A DNA stretch of 64,000 nt from Paraprevotella clara YIT 11840 (GTDB lineage Bacteria > Bacteroidota > Bacteroidia > Bacteroidales > Bacteroidaceae): the NCBI RefSeq assembly GCF_000233955.1, contig NZ_JH376599.1, forward strand, positions 64,277 through 128,276, read 5' to 3'. Under the pieces are notes generated by a model that saw only the letters and a list, made by a program, of their open reading frames with translations, was not told the DNA's origin and did not search any database. The translations under genes and the position numbers were made by a program. Positions 53,701 through 62,147 of the stretch are shown one piece after another; position 1 is the stretch's first letter, and every line of letters starts with the position of its first letter.

Positions 53701-53836
53701 GTTGGCCATAGTCATCATCGGCGGTCTGGTGGGAGCTACTTTCTTTGCCTTGTTCGTATTTCCTTTGATTGTAGAGTTTGTCTATGGTAAAATGTTGTAT
53801 GATAAGAACGGAAATCTGAAGCAAAGGAGTTTGTGA
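50711..53836 (+). CDS. Heavy-metal efflux RND pump (CzcA/CusA family)
   Basis: This 1041-residue pump is a proton-driven trimer in the inner membrane. Twelve membrane helices and two large periplasmic loops are arranged as usual. The helix 4 signature of the heavy-metal subfamily is present: DFGIIIDGAVVMVEG, with Asp396 and Asp402. The start IVAFSLKNKFFIFFCTTVAVIAGIVSFKHTPIDAFPDVTNTKV and YPEVKQVLSQTGRPNDGTD are characteristic. The helix pattern with two Asp (D...D) fits the divalent-cation group (Czc) better than the Cu/Ag group, but this needs comparison. Confidence 0.96.
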   Translation: MHKFIDNIVAFSLKNKFFIFFCTTVAVIAGIVSFKHTPIDAFPDVTNTKVTVITQWPGRSAEEVEKFITIPIEIAMNSVQNKTDIRSTTLFGLSVLHVMFEDDVDDFVARQQVYNLLNDADLPDGVTPEVQPLYGPTGEIFRYTLRSEKRGVRELKTLQDWVIERNLRAVSGVADIVSFGGEVKTFEVSVNPHQLKNYGITSLELYQAIANSNINVGGDVITKSSQAYVVRGIGLINDMEELRNIVVKNIHGTPVLVKHLAEVHEACLPRLGQVGRMAEDDVVQGIVIMRKGENPAEVIDALKAKIEYINKEVLPEDVQIVTFYDRENLVNLAVHTVSRNLVEGILLVTFIVLIFMADWRTTVVVAVVIPLALLFAFICLRVMGMSANLLSMGAIDFGIIIDGAVVMVEGIFVALDRKAKEVGMPTFNLMSKMGLIRQTAKEKARAVFFSKLIIITALIPIFSFQKVEGKMFSPLAYTLGFALLGALLFTLTLVPVMSSMLLKRNVREKNNFFVRFINGKSVAFFDKCHAHRKISVGIAGIVAVGGLWMFTLLGTEFLPQLNEGSIYIRATLPQSISLNESVQLANKMRARLAAYPEVKQVLSQTGRPNDGTDATGFYNIEFHVDIYPEKEWESGLDKMQLIEKMQEDLSMYPGIDFNFSQPITDNVEEAASGVKGSIAVKVFGKDLYRSEKIAMEIDKILGTVEGIEDLGVIRNIGQPELRIELDEGRLARYGVSKEDVQAIIEMAIGGKSASLLYEDERKFNIMVRYKPEFRQDEEEIGKILVPTMDGTMIPIKELAEIRTITGPLLIFRDNHARFCAVKFSVRGRDMGTAVAEAQEKVNASVRLPEGYSLKWTGDFENQQRATKRLSQVVPVSIAIIFVILFILFSNARDAGLVLLNVPFAAAGGIVALWATGFNFSISAGIGFIALFGICIQNGVIMISDIKHNLKERLALSCAVKESVRSRVRPVVMTAAMAAIGLMPAAVSHGIGSESQRPLAIVIIGGLVGATFFALFVFPLIVEFVYGKMLYDKNGNLKQRSL

Positions 53837-53885
53837 CATGCAAAATCCGTATATTTGCAGATGAAATCCCATGGATGCGAAGATT

Positions 53886-54563
53886 ATGGCAAAAATACTA
53901 TTGGCGGAAGACGAACAGAACATCGCTTCGTTCATCAGGCGGGGCTTGCAGGAGTTCGGGCATGAAGTACAAGTGGCACACGATGGAGGCACAGCATGGG
54001 CTATGTTGCAGAAAGGAGTGTTCGATTTGCTTGTGTTGGATGTCATTATGCCGAAGATGGACGGGCTTGAGGTTTGTCGGCAGTTCCGTTTGAAGGAGGG
54101 GTACCATACGCCGGCCATCATGCTGACGGCGTTGGGTACGACCGAGGATATTGTAAAGGGGTTGGATGCCGGGGCAGACGACTATCTGGTGAAACCGTTC
54201 AGTTTCCAAGAACTGGAAGCACGTATCAAGGCTTTGTTGAGGCGGGGAAGAGAGCGTCCGGACAGGCAACTTTGGTGCCACGACCTCGTGTTGGATTGCG
54301 ACACCCGCCGTGCACGGCGCGGGGATACGGTGATAGAACTCACCGTCAAGGAATATCGCCTGTTGGAATACTTCATGACCCATCAAGGGGTGGCGCTTTC
54401 CCGTCTGGTACTCTTGAAAGACGTGTGGGACAAGAATTTCGATACGAATACCAATGTGGTGGACGTGTATGTGAACTATCTCCGGAATAAGATAGACCGT
54501 GATTTTGAGGTCAAGCTTATCCGCACGATTGTCGGGATGGGGTATATCATGGGGGTACAGTAA
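53886..54563 (+). CDS. OmpR-family response regulator
   Basis: This 225-residue regulator has a receiver domain (KILLAEDEQNIASFIRRGLQEFGHEV, phospho-acceptor Asp52 in LLVLDVIMPKMDG, Lys in LVKPFSF) and a winged HTH DNA-binding domain (IELTVKEYRLLEYFMTHQG ... VDVYVNYLRNKIDRDFEVKLIRTIVGMGY). The frame is open from an ATG at 53871, five codons upstream. It follows the pump gene by about 50 bases and precedes the kinase gene by 18, so it probably controls this operon in response to metal. Confidence 0.94.
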   Translation: MAKILLAEDEQNIASFIRRGLQEFGHEVQVAHDGGTAWAMLQKGVFDLLVLDVIMPKMDGLEVCRQFRLKEGYHTPAIMLTALGTTEDIVKGLDAGADDYLVKPFSFQELEARIKALLRRGRERPDRQLWCHDLVLDCDTRRARRGDTVIELTVKEYRLLEYFMTHQGVALSRLVLLKDVWDKNFDTNTNVVDVYVNYLRNKIDRDFEVKLIRTIVGMGYIMGVQ

Positions 54564-54581
54564 AGTCGGGAAGGAGGACGG

Positions 54582-55925
54582 ATGAAGATCGGGTCGAAGA
54601 TAGCTTTGTTTTATACCGTGATAACCGTCGGTGCCATCGCGCTGATTGTATTGGTGTTCTATCTCTTTACATTGAGATATATAAATAAGGTGTATGATTC
54701 GTATCTTTCGGAAAAGGCTTATCTGACGGCTCAAAAGTATTGGGAAAAGGATGAGGTGGACGAATCTCGTTACCGGGAAATACAGCAGAAGTATGACGAA
54801 CTCCTGCCCCAGGCTTATGAAATCTTGCTGAATGCCGACAGTGTGACGGCCGTGGCAGACACCTTAGCGAAGTACCTCGACCGCCATCAGCAGGCTCGGC
54901 TTTTCAAAAATGAACCGGTCACGTTCGTTTATGGGCGTTTGCGGGGCGCGGCTCTTTATTATCCGGACAATGAAGGAAACTTTGTCGTTCTGGTGATGGC
55001 TTCCAACCATTATGGGCAGGACATACAGAAACATATATTGATGTTGGCGTTTCTCCTGTTGGCGGTGAGTTGCGGCTTGGTCTTCCTCATCGGAAAGGTG
55101 TATGCCAACCGGATTCTCCTTCCTTTGCAACATTTACTGAAAGATTTGAAGCGCATACGTGTCAACAATCTGAATGTCCGGTTAGAGACCTTCGGGAATA
55201 AAGATGAATGGGATGAGCTCATTCGTGCGTTGAACGAGATGTTGGACCACTTGGACACGGCTTTTCAGGCCGAGAAGGCTTTTATCAGCAACGCTTCGCA
55301 TGAATTGAACAATCCGTTGACCGCAATTCAGGGGGAGTGTGAAATCTGTTTGCTGAAACGACGTCCGGCAGAGGAATACGAAGAGGCGTTGCGGCGCATC
55401 GCAGATGAGAGCCGACGTATCAGTATGCTGATAAAACATTTGCTGTTTCTTTCGCGGCATGACGAGGATATTCTGTGCCGGGGGGCAGAGACGGTTGAAC
55501 TGGCCGTTTTGTTGCAGGATTTGTGTCGGCAGTATGAACGGGTGCGGTTTGATGTTACGGGAATTGGAGCCGGGAGCGAACTGCGGGCCGATTCTCATCT
55601 CCTTCGAGTGGCTTTCCGGAACATTATAGATAATGCCTGCAAGTATTCCCAGGAGGATGTGGAGGTCCGGATGGTACGTATGGAGGACGGGGTGAAGGTG
55701 GAAGTTCTGGACCATGGTGTAGGTATTCCGGAAGACGACATCAGATATATTTTTAATTCGTTTTATCGTGCCGGTAATGTTCGTGAATACCATGGACAGG
55801 GCATCGGACTGAGCTTGTCGATGCGGATTCTGAAGGTGTGCGGTGGCCGGATTTCCATCGATTCGTGCCAAGGACAGTATACGAAAGTGACGGTAGTTTT
55901 TAAGGCTTCGACAAAAACGAAGTAG
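54582..55925 (+). CDS. Sensor histidine kinase
   Basis: This 447-residue kinase has two membrane helices (about residues 8-30 and 151-172) around a periplasmic sensor, then a HAMP linker (NRILLPLQHLLKDLKRIRVNNLNVRLETFGNKDEWDEL). A HisKA dimer domain (FISNASHELNNPLTAIQGECEI, phospho-acceptor His240) and an HATPase domain (FRNIIDNACKYSQEDVEV, DHGVGIPEDDIRYIFNSFYRA, GQGIGLSLSMRIL) follow. In place of HELRTPL it has HELNNPL, as in several metal-sensing kinases. It is the partner of the regulator upstream. Confidence 0.94.
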   Translation: MKIGSKIALFYTVITVGAIALIVLVFYLFTLRYINKVYDSYLSEKAYLTAQKYWEKDEVDESRYREIQQKYDELLPQAYEILLNADSVTAVADTLAKYLDRHQQARLFKNEPVTFVYGRLRGAALYYPDNEGNFVVLVMASNHYGQDIQKHILMLAFLLLAVSCGLVFLIGKVYANRILLPLQHLLKDLKRIRVNNLNVRLETFGNKDEWDELIRALNEMLDHLDTAFQAEKAFISNASHELNNPLTAIQGECEICLLKRRPAEEYEEALRRIADESRRISMLIKHLLFLSRHDEDILCRGAETVELAVLLQDLCRQYERVRFDVTGIGAGSELRADSHLLRVAFRNIIDNACKYSQEDVEVRMVRMEDGVKVEVLDHGVGIPEDDIRYIFNSFYRAGNVREYHGQGIGLSLSMRILKVCGGRISIDSCQGQYTKVTVVFKASTKTK

Positions 55926-56076
55926 AACTTGTATCTGGGGGATTTCCTCCACTATTTTCTTGAATGTTTCTTTCAAAAACGCAAAAAGAGACTGTTTTTT
56001 GCTGTTTTTTTTCGATAATGTTTCATTTTAAAAAGTATAGATTACATAACCTAAAATGAATCTCGGGTAAAATCTG

Positions 56077-56084
56077 TTACTTTG
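56077..56084 (+). promoter_or_regulatory. Probable -7 box of the xylan cluster
   Basis: TTACTTTG, one base off TAnnTTTG, lies 51 bases before the symporter ATG. It is the only candidate in the 209-bp gap after the kinase gene. Confidence 0.4.
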
Positions 56085-56134
56085 CAGCGTGGTGATATAA
56101 TGAAAAACTATTTGCAATATAATAAAGAAACATT

Positions 56135-57664
56135 ATGGATAAGATTTTAGGGAAAGTGCCGATGGGCGAGAAGATTGGTTATTCGTTGGGAGATGCCGCA
56201 GCCAATCTCGTTTTTCAGATGATGATGATTTATCAGTTGAAATTCTACACCGACGTGTTCGGACTTGAAGGGGCGATAGCGGGTACCGTACTTCTGATTG
56301 CGCGGATAGTGGATGCTTTTGTCGACCCGGCTGCCGGCATCTTGTCGGACAAGACACAAACGAAGTGGGGGAAGTTCCGGCCTTGGGTCATTTGGACAGC
56401 TCTCCCGTTCATGGTCTTTTATGTGTTGGCTTTCTACAATCCGGGGATTGAAAACAAGGCGTTGGTCGCAGTGTATGCCGGTATTTCATACGTGTTGCTT
56501 ATGTCTCTTTATTCTTTTAATAATACGCCTTACAGTTCGTTGGGTGGTGTGATGACGGGAGATATGAAGGAGCGTACGAGCATTACTTCTATTCGTTTTG
56601 TAGCTGCTACCGTGGCTCAGTTCGTGGTACAAGGGCTTACGCTTCCTTTGGTTCATAAATTCGGGCGTGGTTCGGGGGCAGACGATGCGCAGGGATGGCT
56701 TTCTACCATTACGATTTTTGCGGTAGTGGGATTTGTATTTTTGGTTGTGGCCGGTTTTTCGGCTAAAGAGCGTATTGCACCTCCAGTTTCTCAGAAAATG
56801 GATGTCAAGAATGACATTAAGGGGTTGTTTGCCGATGTGTCATGGCGTTCCATGTTTATTCTGACGTTGTTTGTGTTCATCACTTTGGCCATGTGGGGGT
56901 CTGCCATGTGTTATTATTTCCAACATTATGTAGACCCGCAGGCGTTGGGGGCTTTTCTCGACCGGCTTGGATTGGTGAAGGAAGAAGGTGCCGCATTGGG
57001 GACGGGAATGCAAATATTGGATTCTTTCAGTTTGTTGGCTACCCGGGGAGCTGACGGGGTCATTTCCCCTGCCGAATCGTATTCTATTGGCCTCTCCGTG
57101 TTCAATATGGCCGGTGCGCTTGTCCAACTGATAGGAGTGATTACACTTTCCGAATTTCTGGCGAATCGTTATGGGAAGAAATCGACGTTTATGGTTTGTT
57201 TAGGTCTCACAGCTTTGTTTACGGCAGCTTTTATGCTTCCATCTAAGGATGATGTGGGTTTGATTTTTACTTTGGGTATCTTAAAGAGTCTGGCGTATGC
57301 GCCTACGGTACCATTGCTTTGGGCTATGATAGCCGATGTGGCCGATCACATGGAATATGTGAACCACCGTCGTGCCACGGGGTTGTGTTTTTCCGGAGTG
57401 GTCTTTGCTTTGAAAGCCGGTTTAGGCATTGGCGGGGCGATAGCCGGTGGCATCTTATCGGTATTCGGTTACGTCAACGACGTGACGATAGCTCAGTCGT
57501 CGGCTTCTTTGTTTGGTATCCGGATGGCCTCCAGTATTGTGCCCGGTATATGTTTCGGTATTGGGGTAGTAGCTCTTTTCTTCTATCCTATTTCAAAAGC
57601 GTTGAATGAAAAGATGCAGATGGAGTTAGCCCGAAGAAGAGAAGATGAATTTGGTAATAATTAA
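56135..57664 (+). CDS. GPH-family sugar:cation symporter (xyloside/oligosaccharide)
   Basis: This 509-residue symporter has the glycoside-pentoside-hexuronide family start (KIGYSLGDAAANLVFQMMMIYQLKFYTDVFGL). The Asp-rich motif in helix 2 (IVDAFVDPAAGILSDKTQTKWGKFRPWVIW) is followed by twelve helices and the mid-loop NRYGKKSTF. An extra segment of about 45 residues lies between helices 7 and 8 (YVDPQALGAFLDRLGLVKEEGAALGTGMQILDSF), common in the Bacteroides members. By its position before GH10, GH43 and GH67 genes it should import xylo-oligosaccharides or xylose. Confidence 0.9.
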   Translation: MDKILGKVPMGEKIGYSLGDAAANLVFQMMMIYQLKFYTDVFGLEGAIAGTVLLIARIVDAFVDPAAGILSDKTQTKWGKFRPWVIWTALPFMVFYVLAFYNPGIENKALVAVYAGISYVLLMSLYSFNNTPYSSLGGVMTGDMKERTSITSIRFVAATVAQFVVQGLTLPLVHKFGRGSGADDAQGWLSTITIFAVVGFVFLVVAGFSAKERIAPPVSQKMDVKNDIKGLFADVSWRSMFILTLFVFITLAMWGSAMCYYFQHYVDPQALGAFLDRLGLVKEEGAALGTGMQILDSFSLLATRGADGVISPAESYSIGLSVFNMAGALVQLIGVITLSEFLANRYGKKSTFMVCLGLTALFTAAFMLPSKDDVGLIFTLGILKSLAYAPTVPLLWAMIADVADHMEYVNHRRATGLCFSGVVFALKAGLGIGGAIAGGILSVFGYVNDVTIAQSSASLFGIRMASSIVPGICFGIGVVALFFYPISKALNEKMQMELARRREDEFGNN

Positions 57665-57680
57665 AATAAAAAGATAGAAG

Positions 57681-58811
57681 ATGGGATTATTCAAAAGAAG
57701 TATGTTTTTAGGGATGGCTGCTATTGCCATTTTGGAAGGTTTTGCACAGGCAGAAAATACTCTACGTGGAGCGTTTGCCGATAAGTTCCTGATAGGAACC
57801 GCACTTAATGTCCGCCAAGTAGAAAGTAAAGACAAAGCCTTGCAGGCACTGGTGCGTGACCAGTTCAGTGCCGTGGTGGCAGAGAATTGCATGAAGGCTG
57901 AAGTGGTGCAGCCTAAGGAAGGAGTCTTTAAGTTCGAAGATGGCGACCGTTTATGCGATTTGGCAGAGAAAAATGGTCAAGTCGTTACCGGGCATTGCCT
58001 GATATGGCATTCTCAGGCACCTAAATGGTTTTTCAAGGACAAGGAAGGAAAGACGGTAAGTCGGGATGTTTTGATTCAACGTATGAAGGACCATATATAT
58101 AAGGTCGTGGGGCATTACAAAGGCCGTGTCAAGGGTTGGGACGTGGTCAACGAAGCAATCGAAGGAAACGGTGAATTCCGGAAATCTCCTTTTTATAAGA
58201 TCATAGGACCTGACTTTATCCGTTTGGCTTTTCAGTTTGCCCATGAGGCAGACCCTGATGTGGAGCTTTATTACAACGATTACGGTATGGACTCTCCTCG
58301 CAAACGTGAGGCTGTGGTGCGTTTGGTCAAAGACTTGAAGGCTCATGGTTGCCGTATTGATGCGGTAGGCATGCAATCACATTTAGGTCTTAATACGTCG
58401 CTTGGCGAATATGAAAAAAGTATGGAAGCTTTTATCGGTGCCGGGGTAAAAGTATTGGTAACGGAAATGGAACTTAGCGTATTGCCTTGGCCAAAAGGAA
58501 ATTACGGAGCCGCAATAGAGACTAATTTTGCTTATAAGGATGAGATGGATCCCTATAAGGACGGACTTCCGGAAGAAAAGGCTAAGGAACAAAATGATTT
58601 TTATATTAAGTTATTCGATATTTATCTGCGTCACAGCAAGGACATCGGCCGCGTCACATTTTGGGGAGTCTCCGACGGTGACTCTTGGAAAAACAATTTT
58701 CCTATACATGGGCGTACGGACTATCCGTTGGCTTTCGACCGGGATTTGAAGCCTAAGCCGTTTGTGAAGACCGTCATAGAAATGGCGAAGTCCGGACGTT
58801 ATGACAAATAG
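57681..58811 (+). CDS. Endo-1,4-beta-xylanase, glycoside hydrolase family 10
   Basis: This 376-residue secreted enzyme has a signal peptide (cleavage near FAQA, residue 24). The GH10 barrel shows WHSQAPKWFF (substrate-binding His and Trp), acid/base Glu158 in DVVNEAI, nucleophile Glu262 in VLVTEMELS, and WGVSDGDSWKNNFP near the end. There is no carbohydrate-binding module. It cuts internal xylan bonds. It lies 16 bases after the symporter gene and 49 before GH43. Confidence 0.95.
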   Translation: MGLFKRSMFLGMAAIAILEGFAQAENTLRGAFADKFLIGTALNVRQVESKDKALQALVRDQFSAVVAENCMKAEVVQPKEGVFKFEDGDRLCDLAEKNGQVVTGHCLIWHSQAPKWFFKDKEGKTVSRDVLIQRMKDHIYKVVGHYKGRVKGWDVVNEAIEGNGEFRKSPFYKIIGPDFIRLAFQFAHEADPDVELYYNDYGMDSPRKREAVVRLVKDLKAHGCRIDAVGMQSHLGLNTSLGEYEKSMEAFIGAGVKVLVTEMELSVLPWPKGNYGAAIETNFAYKDEMDPYKDGLPEEKAKEQNDFYIKLFDIYLRHSKDIGRVTFWGVSDGDSWKNNFPIHGRTDYPLAFDRDLKPKPFVKTVIEMAKSGRYDK

Positions 58812-58860
58812 TCTGAAAGAGGAGAGTGTATATATAATATAACTAAAAACTATTCACAAT

Positions 58861-59832
58861 ATGAAGAAGAGATATTTGATTCCGGGAGATTATATGGCAG
58901 ACCCGTCGGTACATGTGTTTGAAGGTAAAGTATATATTTATCCGTCTCACGATTGGGAGAGCGGCATTCCCGAAGATGATTGGGGAGCACATTTTGATAT
59001 GCGTGACTATCATGTCTTCTCGTTGGAAGATGTGATGGAAGGAGATGTGACAGACCATGGTATGGTTCTTGACAAGACAGATGTGCCTTGGGTAAAGCGT
59101 CAGATGTGGGATTGCGACTGTTGTGAAAAGGACGGGAAATATTATCTTTATTTTCCGGCCAAAGACCATACGGACATCTTCCGTCTGGGTGTGGCTGTCA
59201 GTGACACGCCTTACGGTCCGTTTGTGCCGGAACCAGATCCTATTAGGGGAAGTTATTCCATAGACCCGGCTGTATTTAAGGACGATGACGGCCAGGTATA
59301 TGTCTATTTCGGGGGACTGATGGGCGGTCAGCTTCAGCGTTATAAGGATAATAGTGCCTTGGAATGTGCGGGATTTCCTGCTGACGATGAACCGGCCATA
59401 CCTTCTCGCGTGGCACGTTTGACGGAAGACATGAAACAGTTTGCCGAAGAGCCGCGTCCCGTGGTAATTTTGGACGAGAACGGAAAACCGCTGACAGCAG
59501 GCGACCATGACCGTCGTTTTTTCGAAGCTTCATGGATGCATAAATACAATGGAAAGTACTATTTCTCTTATTCCACGGGAGATACGCATTTTTTGTGTTA
59601 TGCCATCGGTGATAACCCATACGGCCCGTTTGTTTACCAAGGAGTAATTCTTACTCCTGTGGTAGGATGGACCACCCATCACTGTATTGTGGAGTACAAA
59701 GGAAAATGGTATTTGTTCCATCACGATTCAGTGCCGTCGGGAGGACGTACGTGGTTACGTAGCCTGAAAGTCTGTGAATTGCATTATGATGCAGAAGGAA
59801 AGATCGAGACGATAGAAGGAAAGGATGATTAA
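58861..59832 (+). CDS. Glycoside hydrolase family 43 (beta-xylosidase/arabinofuranosidase)
   Basis: This 323-residue protein has no signal peptide, so it is probably cytoplasmic. The five-blade propeller shows the three catalytic acids: Asp14 in YMADPSV, Asp135 in YSIDPAVF and Glu222 in FFEASW. The sequence resembles subfamily 1 members that release xylose or arabinose from short xylo-oligosaccharides. This matches intracellular finishing of what the symporter imports. It ends in an 8-base overlap with the upstream-most ATG of the GH67 gene. Confidence 0.9.
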   Translation: MKKRYLIPGDYMADPSVHVFEGKVYIYPSHDWESGIPEDDWGAHFDMRDYHVFSLEDVMEGDVTDHGMVLDKTDVPWVKRQMWDCDCCEKDGKYYLYFPAKDHTDIFRLGVAVSDTPYGPFVPEPDPIRGSYSIDPAVFKDDDGQVYVYFGGLMGGQLQRYKDNSALECAGFPADDEPAIPSRVARLTEDMKQFAEEPRPVVILDENGKPLTAGDHDRRFFEASWMHKYNGKYYFSYSTGDTHFLCYAIGDNPYGPFVYQGVILTPVVGWTTHHCIVEYKGKWYLFHHDSVPSGGRTWLRSLKVCELHYDAEGKIETIEGKDD

Positions 59833-59845
59833 CGGTTATGATAGG

Positions 59846-61900
59846 ATGAAAAACTGGTTGTGGATTATAGGCTTGTTTTTCGTACTTTCGCTCCATGCAG
59901 AGGATGGCCATCGGCTATGGCTCCGCATGGAGCGAAATGCGGTACCGGCTGACGTGCGTCTGGTGGAAGGTACGAGACGGACGGATATTTTGGATATTGC
60001 GTCTCGTGAATTGAAAGACTTTTGGAAAGGGGAAGGACGTGTGCTTCTTTGTGTATCTAAAGGTGGGGCTACGAGGGATGGTTTTACGATTCGTAAGAAA
60101 GGACAGGACATGGAACTTTCTTCGGCATCCGACCGCGGCGTGCTTTATGCAGCCTATGATTTGCTACGCAGGCAGCAGACCGGAGATTTACTGTCGGATG
60201 GTGCGGTTGTGACAGAAATGCCTTCTTACGACATTCGTATCCTAAACCATTGGGACAATCCCGATGGGACGGTAGAGAGAGGTTATGCCGGGCGTTCGAT
60301 ATGGAGGTGGGACGAATTGCCCGAAACGGTTTCCCCATTGTACGAGGAATATGCGCGTGCCAATGCTTCCGTCGGTATCAATGCCGTAGTGCTCAATAAT
60401 GTGAATGCTAAACCGCAGATGCTTTCTACTGGAATGCTTCGTAAAGTAGCGGTTATTGCCGATGTGCTGCGCCCATATGGCATAAGGACTTATTTGTCGG
60501 TGAACTTTGCTTCCCCGAAAGCCCTTGGAGAGTTGCCTACGGCTGACCCTTTGGACGCGGATGTACAGCGGTGGTGGAAAAAGAAGACTAAGGAAATCTA
60601 CTGTTTGATTCCCGATTTCGGTGGTTTTTTGGTCAAGGCGAACAGCGAAGGAGAGCCCGGTCCGCAAGATTACGGGCGGACGCATGCTGATGGAGCCAAT
60701 ATGTTGGCCGGCATACTCGCTCCTCACGGAGGTGTAGTAATGTGGCGGGCATTTGTTTATCAGGCGTCAAGTCTCGACCGGGCATGTCAGGCATACGAGG
60801 AGTTTATGCCTTTCGATGGGCAATTCCATGAAAACGTGATTGTACAGGTGAAAAATGGTCCGATAGACTTTCAACCTCGTGAACCTTTCAGTCCCTTGTT
60901 CGGTGCCATGCAACACACGCAGGTTATGCCGGAATTTCAGATAACTCAGGAGTATCTGGGGCAGTCCATTCATACGGTCTTTTTACCTACGATGTGGAAA
61001 GCTTGCTTAGATGCCGAAACCTATCGGGATGGAGGTGGAACAGTAGCAGAGGTCACACAGCATCGGGTCGGTATTCATTCCCGGTCGGCCATGGCAGGAG
61101 TGGCCAACATCGGGGATGTGGTCAACTGGACCGGAAGCGATATGGCACAGGCTAATTGGTATGCTTTCGGTCGTTTGTGTTGGAATACCGATCTGTCGGT
61201 AGCACAGATTGCCGAAGAGTTTCTGAAGCAGACATTCTCGACTGACGAACATTTCGTCGAACCGGTGCGCCAGTTGCTTTTACGTTCATGGGATACGGCA
61301 GTCAGCTATATGATGCCGTTGGGATTACATCATATCTTTGCTTTCGGGCATCATTACGGGCCTGAGCCATGGTGTGCTCCTCCGAATACCCGTCCGGATT
61401 GGTTGCCGAAGTACTACCATCGGGCCGATTCGATAGGGATTGGTTTCGACCGTACGGTACGGGGTTCGAAAGCAGTACTGCAGTATCATGAACCGTTAGC
61501 TACACTTTACGGGAATTTGGAGACTTGTCCGGAAGAATATCTTTTATGGTTTCATCATGTGCCTTGGGAGTATGTGATGCGGAACGGTTTGACTTTATGG
61601 GATAATCTCTGTTACATTTATAACAGCGGAGTCGAAGATGCTTGGGAGTTTGTGGATTTTTGGCAGAAAGCCCGGCCTTATATCGATTCGGAACGTTATG
61701 AGAGGCTGTTGAAACGTTTTGAACGTCAGGCTAAGGATGCGGAATGGTGGCGAGATGCCTGTTTACTTTATTTTCAACGGTATTCCCGTCGTTCGATTCC
61801 GGCCGATTGTCTGCCTCCTGTACATAAGCTGGAGGATTTGATGAAGTTCAAGTTACATATCGACAATTATACTGTGGCTGATATGGATAATTTGCCGTAA
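59846..61900 (+). CDS. Alpha-glucuronidase, glycoside hydrolase family 67
   Basis: This 684-residue enzyme has a signal peptide (MKNWLWIIGLFFVLSLHAEDG). The catalytic regions are clear: the acid Glu in LVKANSEGEPGPQDYG, and the base pair Asp in GPIDFQPREP and Glu in MPEFQITQEYLGQ. It removes 4-O-methylglucuronic acid from the non-reducing end of xylo-oligosaccharides. The frame starts at an ATG at 59825 that overlaps the GH43 stop; the start at 59846 gives a better signal peptide. A terminator follows at 61970. Confidence 0.95.
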   Translation: MKNWLWIIGLFFVLSLHAEDGHRLWLRMERNAVPADVRLVEGTRRTDILDIASRELKDFWKGEGRVLLCVSKGGATRDGFTIRKKGQDMELSSASDRGVLYAAYDLLRRQQTGDLLSDGAVVTEMPSYDIRILNHWDNPDGTVERGYAGRSIWRWDELPETVSPLYEEYARANASVGINAVVLNNVNAKPQMLSTGMLRKVAVIADVLRPYGIRTYLSVNFASPKALGELPTADPLDADVQRWWKKKTKEIYCLIPDFGGFLVKANSEGEPGPQDYGRTHADGANMLAGILAPHGGVVMWRAFVYQASSLDRACQAYEEFMPFDGQFHENVIVQVKNGPIDFQPREPFSPLFGAMQHTQVMPEFQITQEYLGQSIHTVFLPTMWKACLDAETYRDGGGTVAEVTQHRVGIHSRSAMAGVANIGDVVNWTGSDMAQANWYAFGRLCWNTDLSVAQIAEEFLKQTFSTDEHFVEPVRQLLLRSWDTAVSYMMPLGLHHIFAFGHHYGPEPWCAPPNTRPDWLPKYYHRADSIGIGFDRTVRGSKAVLQYHEPLATLYGNLETCPEEYLLWFHHVPWEYVMRNGLTLWDNLCYIYNSGVEDAWEFVDFWQKARPYIDSERYERLLKRFERQAKDAEWWRDACLLYFQRYSRRSIPADCLPPVHKLEDLMKFKLHIDNYTVADMDNLP

Positions 61901-61969
61901 AATACCAAGAATGTTACAAAGGAAATAGAAAATGTAACATGAGAGCATTAATACTTCTTTTAGTTATTG

Positions 61970-62010
61970 AAGCGGAAAAGACTTTCTTAGGAGACTTTTT
62001 CGCTTTTTTT
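61970..62010 (+). terminator. Terminator of the xylan cluster
   Basis: The arms AAGCGGAAAAG (61970-61980) and CTTTTTCGCTT (61995-62005), with one G-T pair, are followed by seven T. It separates the GH67 gene from the fasciclin gene. Confidence 0.78.
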
Positions 62011-62147
62011 GTGTGAATGAAACAAAATAAAAGGAATATGATACATGGGCGAAAATGACTTTTCATTTTATCCCGTAATTTAGCACCCGATAATGAGAGT
62101 GACGATTTATTATATAGAAACTAATAACATTAATAAAATAATCTAAT

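Noticed and set aside
52460-54121. 553-codon minus-strand frame opposite the CzcA/CusA pump gene
   Set aside because: It is a shadow of the GC-rich pump and regulator genes. The opposite strand encodes well-conserved families over the whole range.
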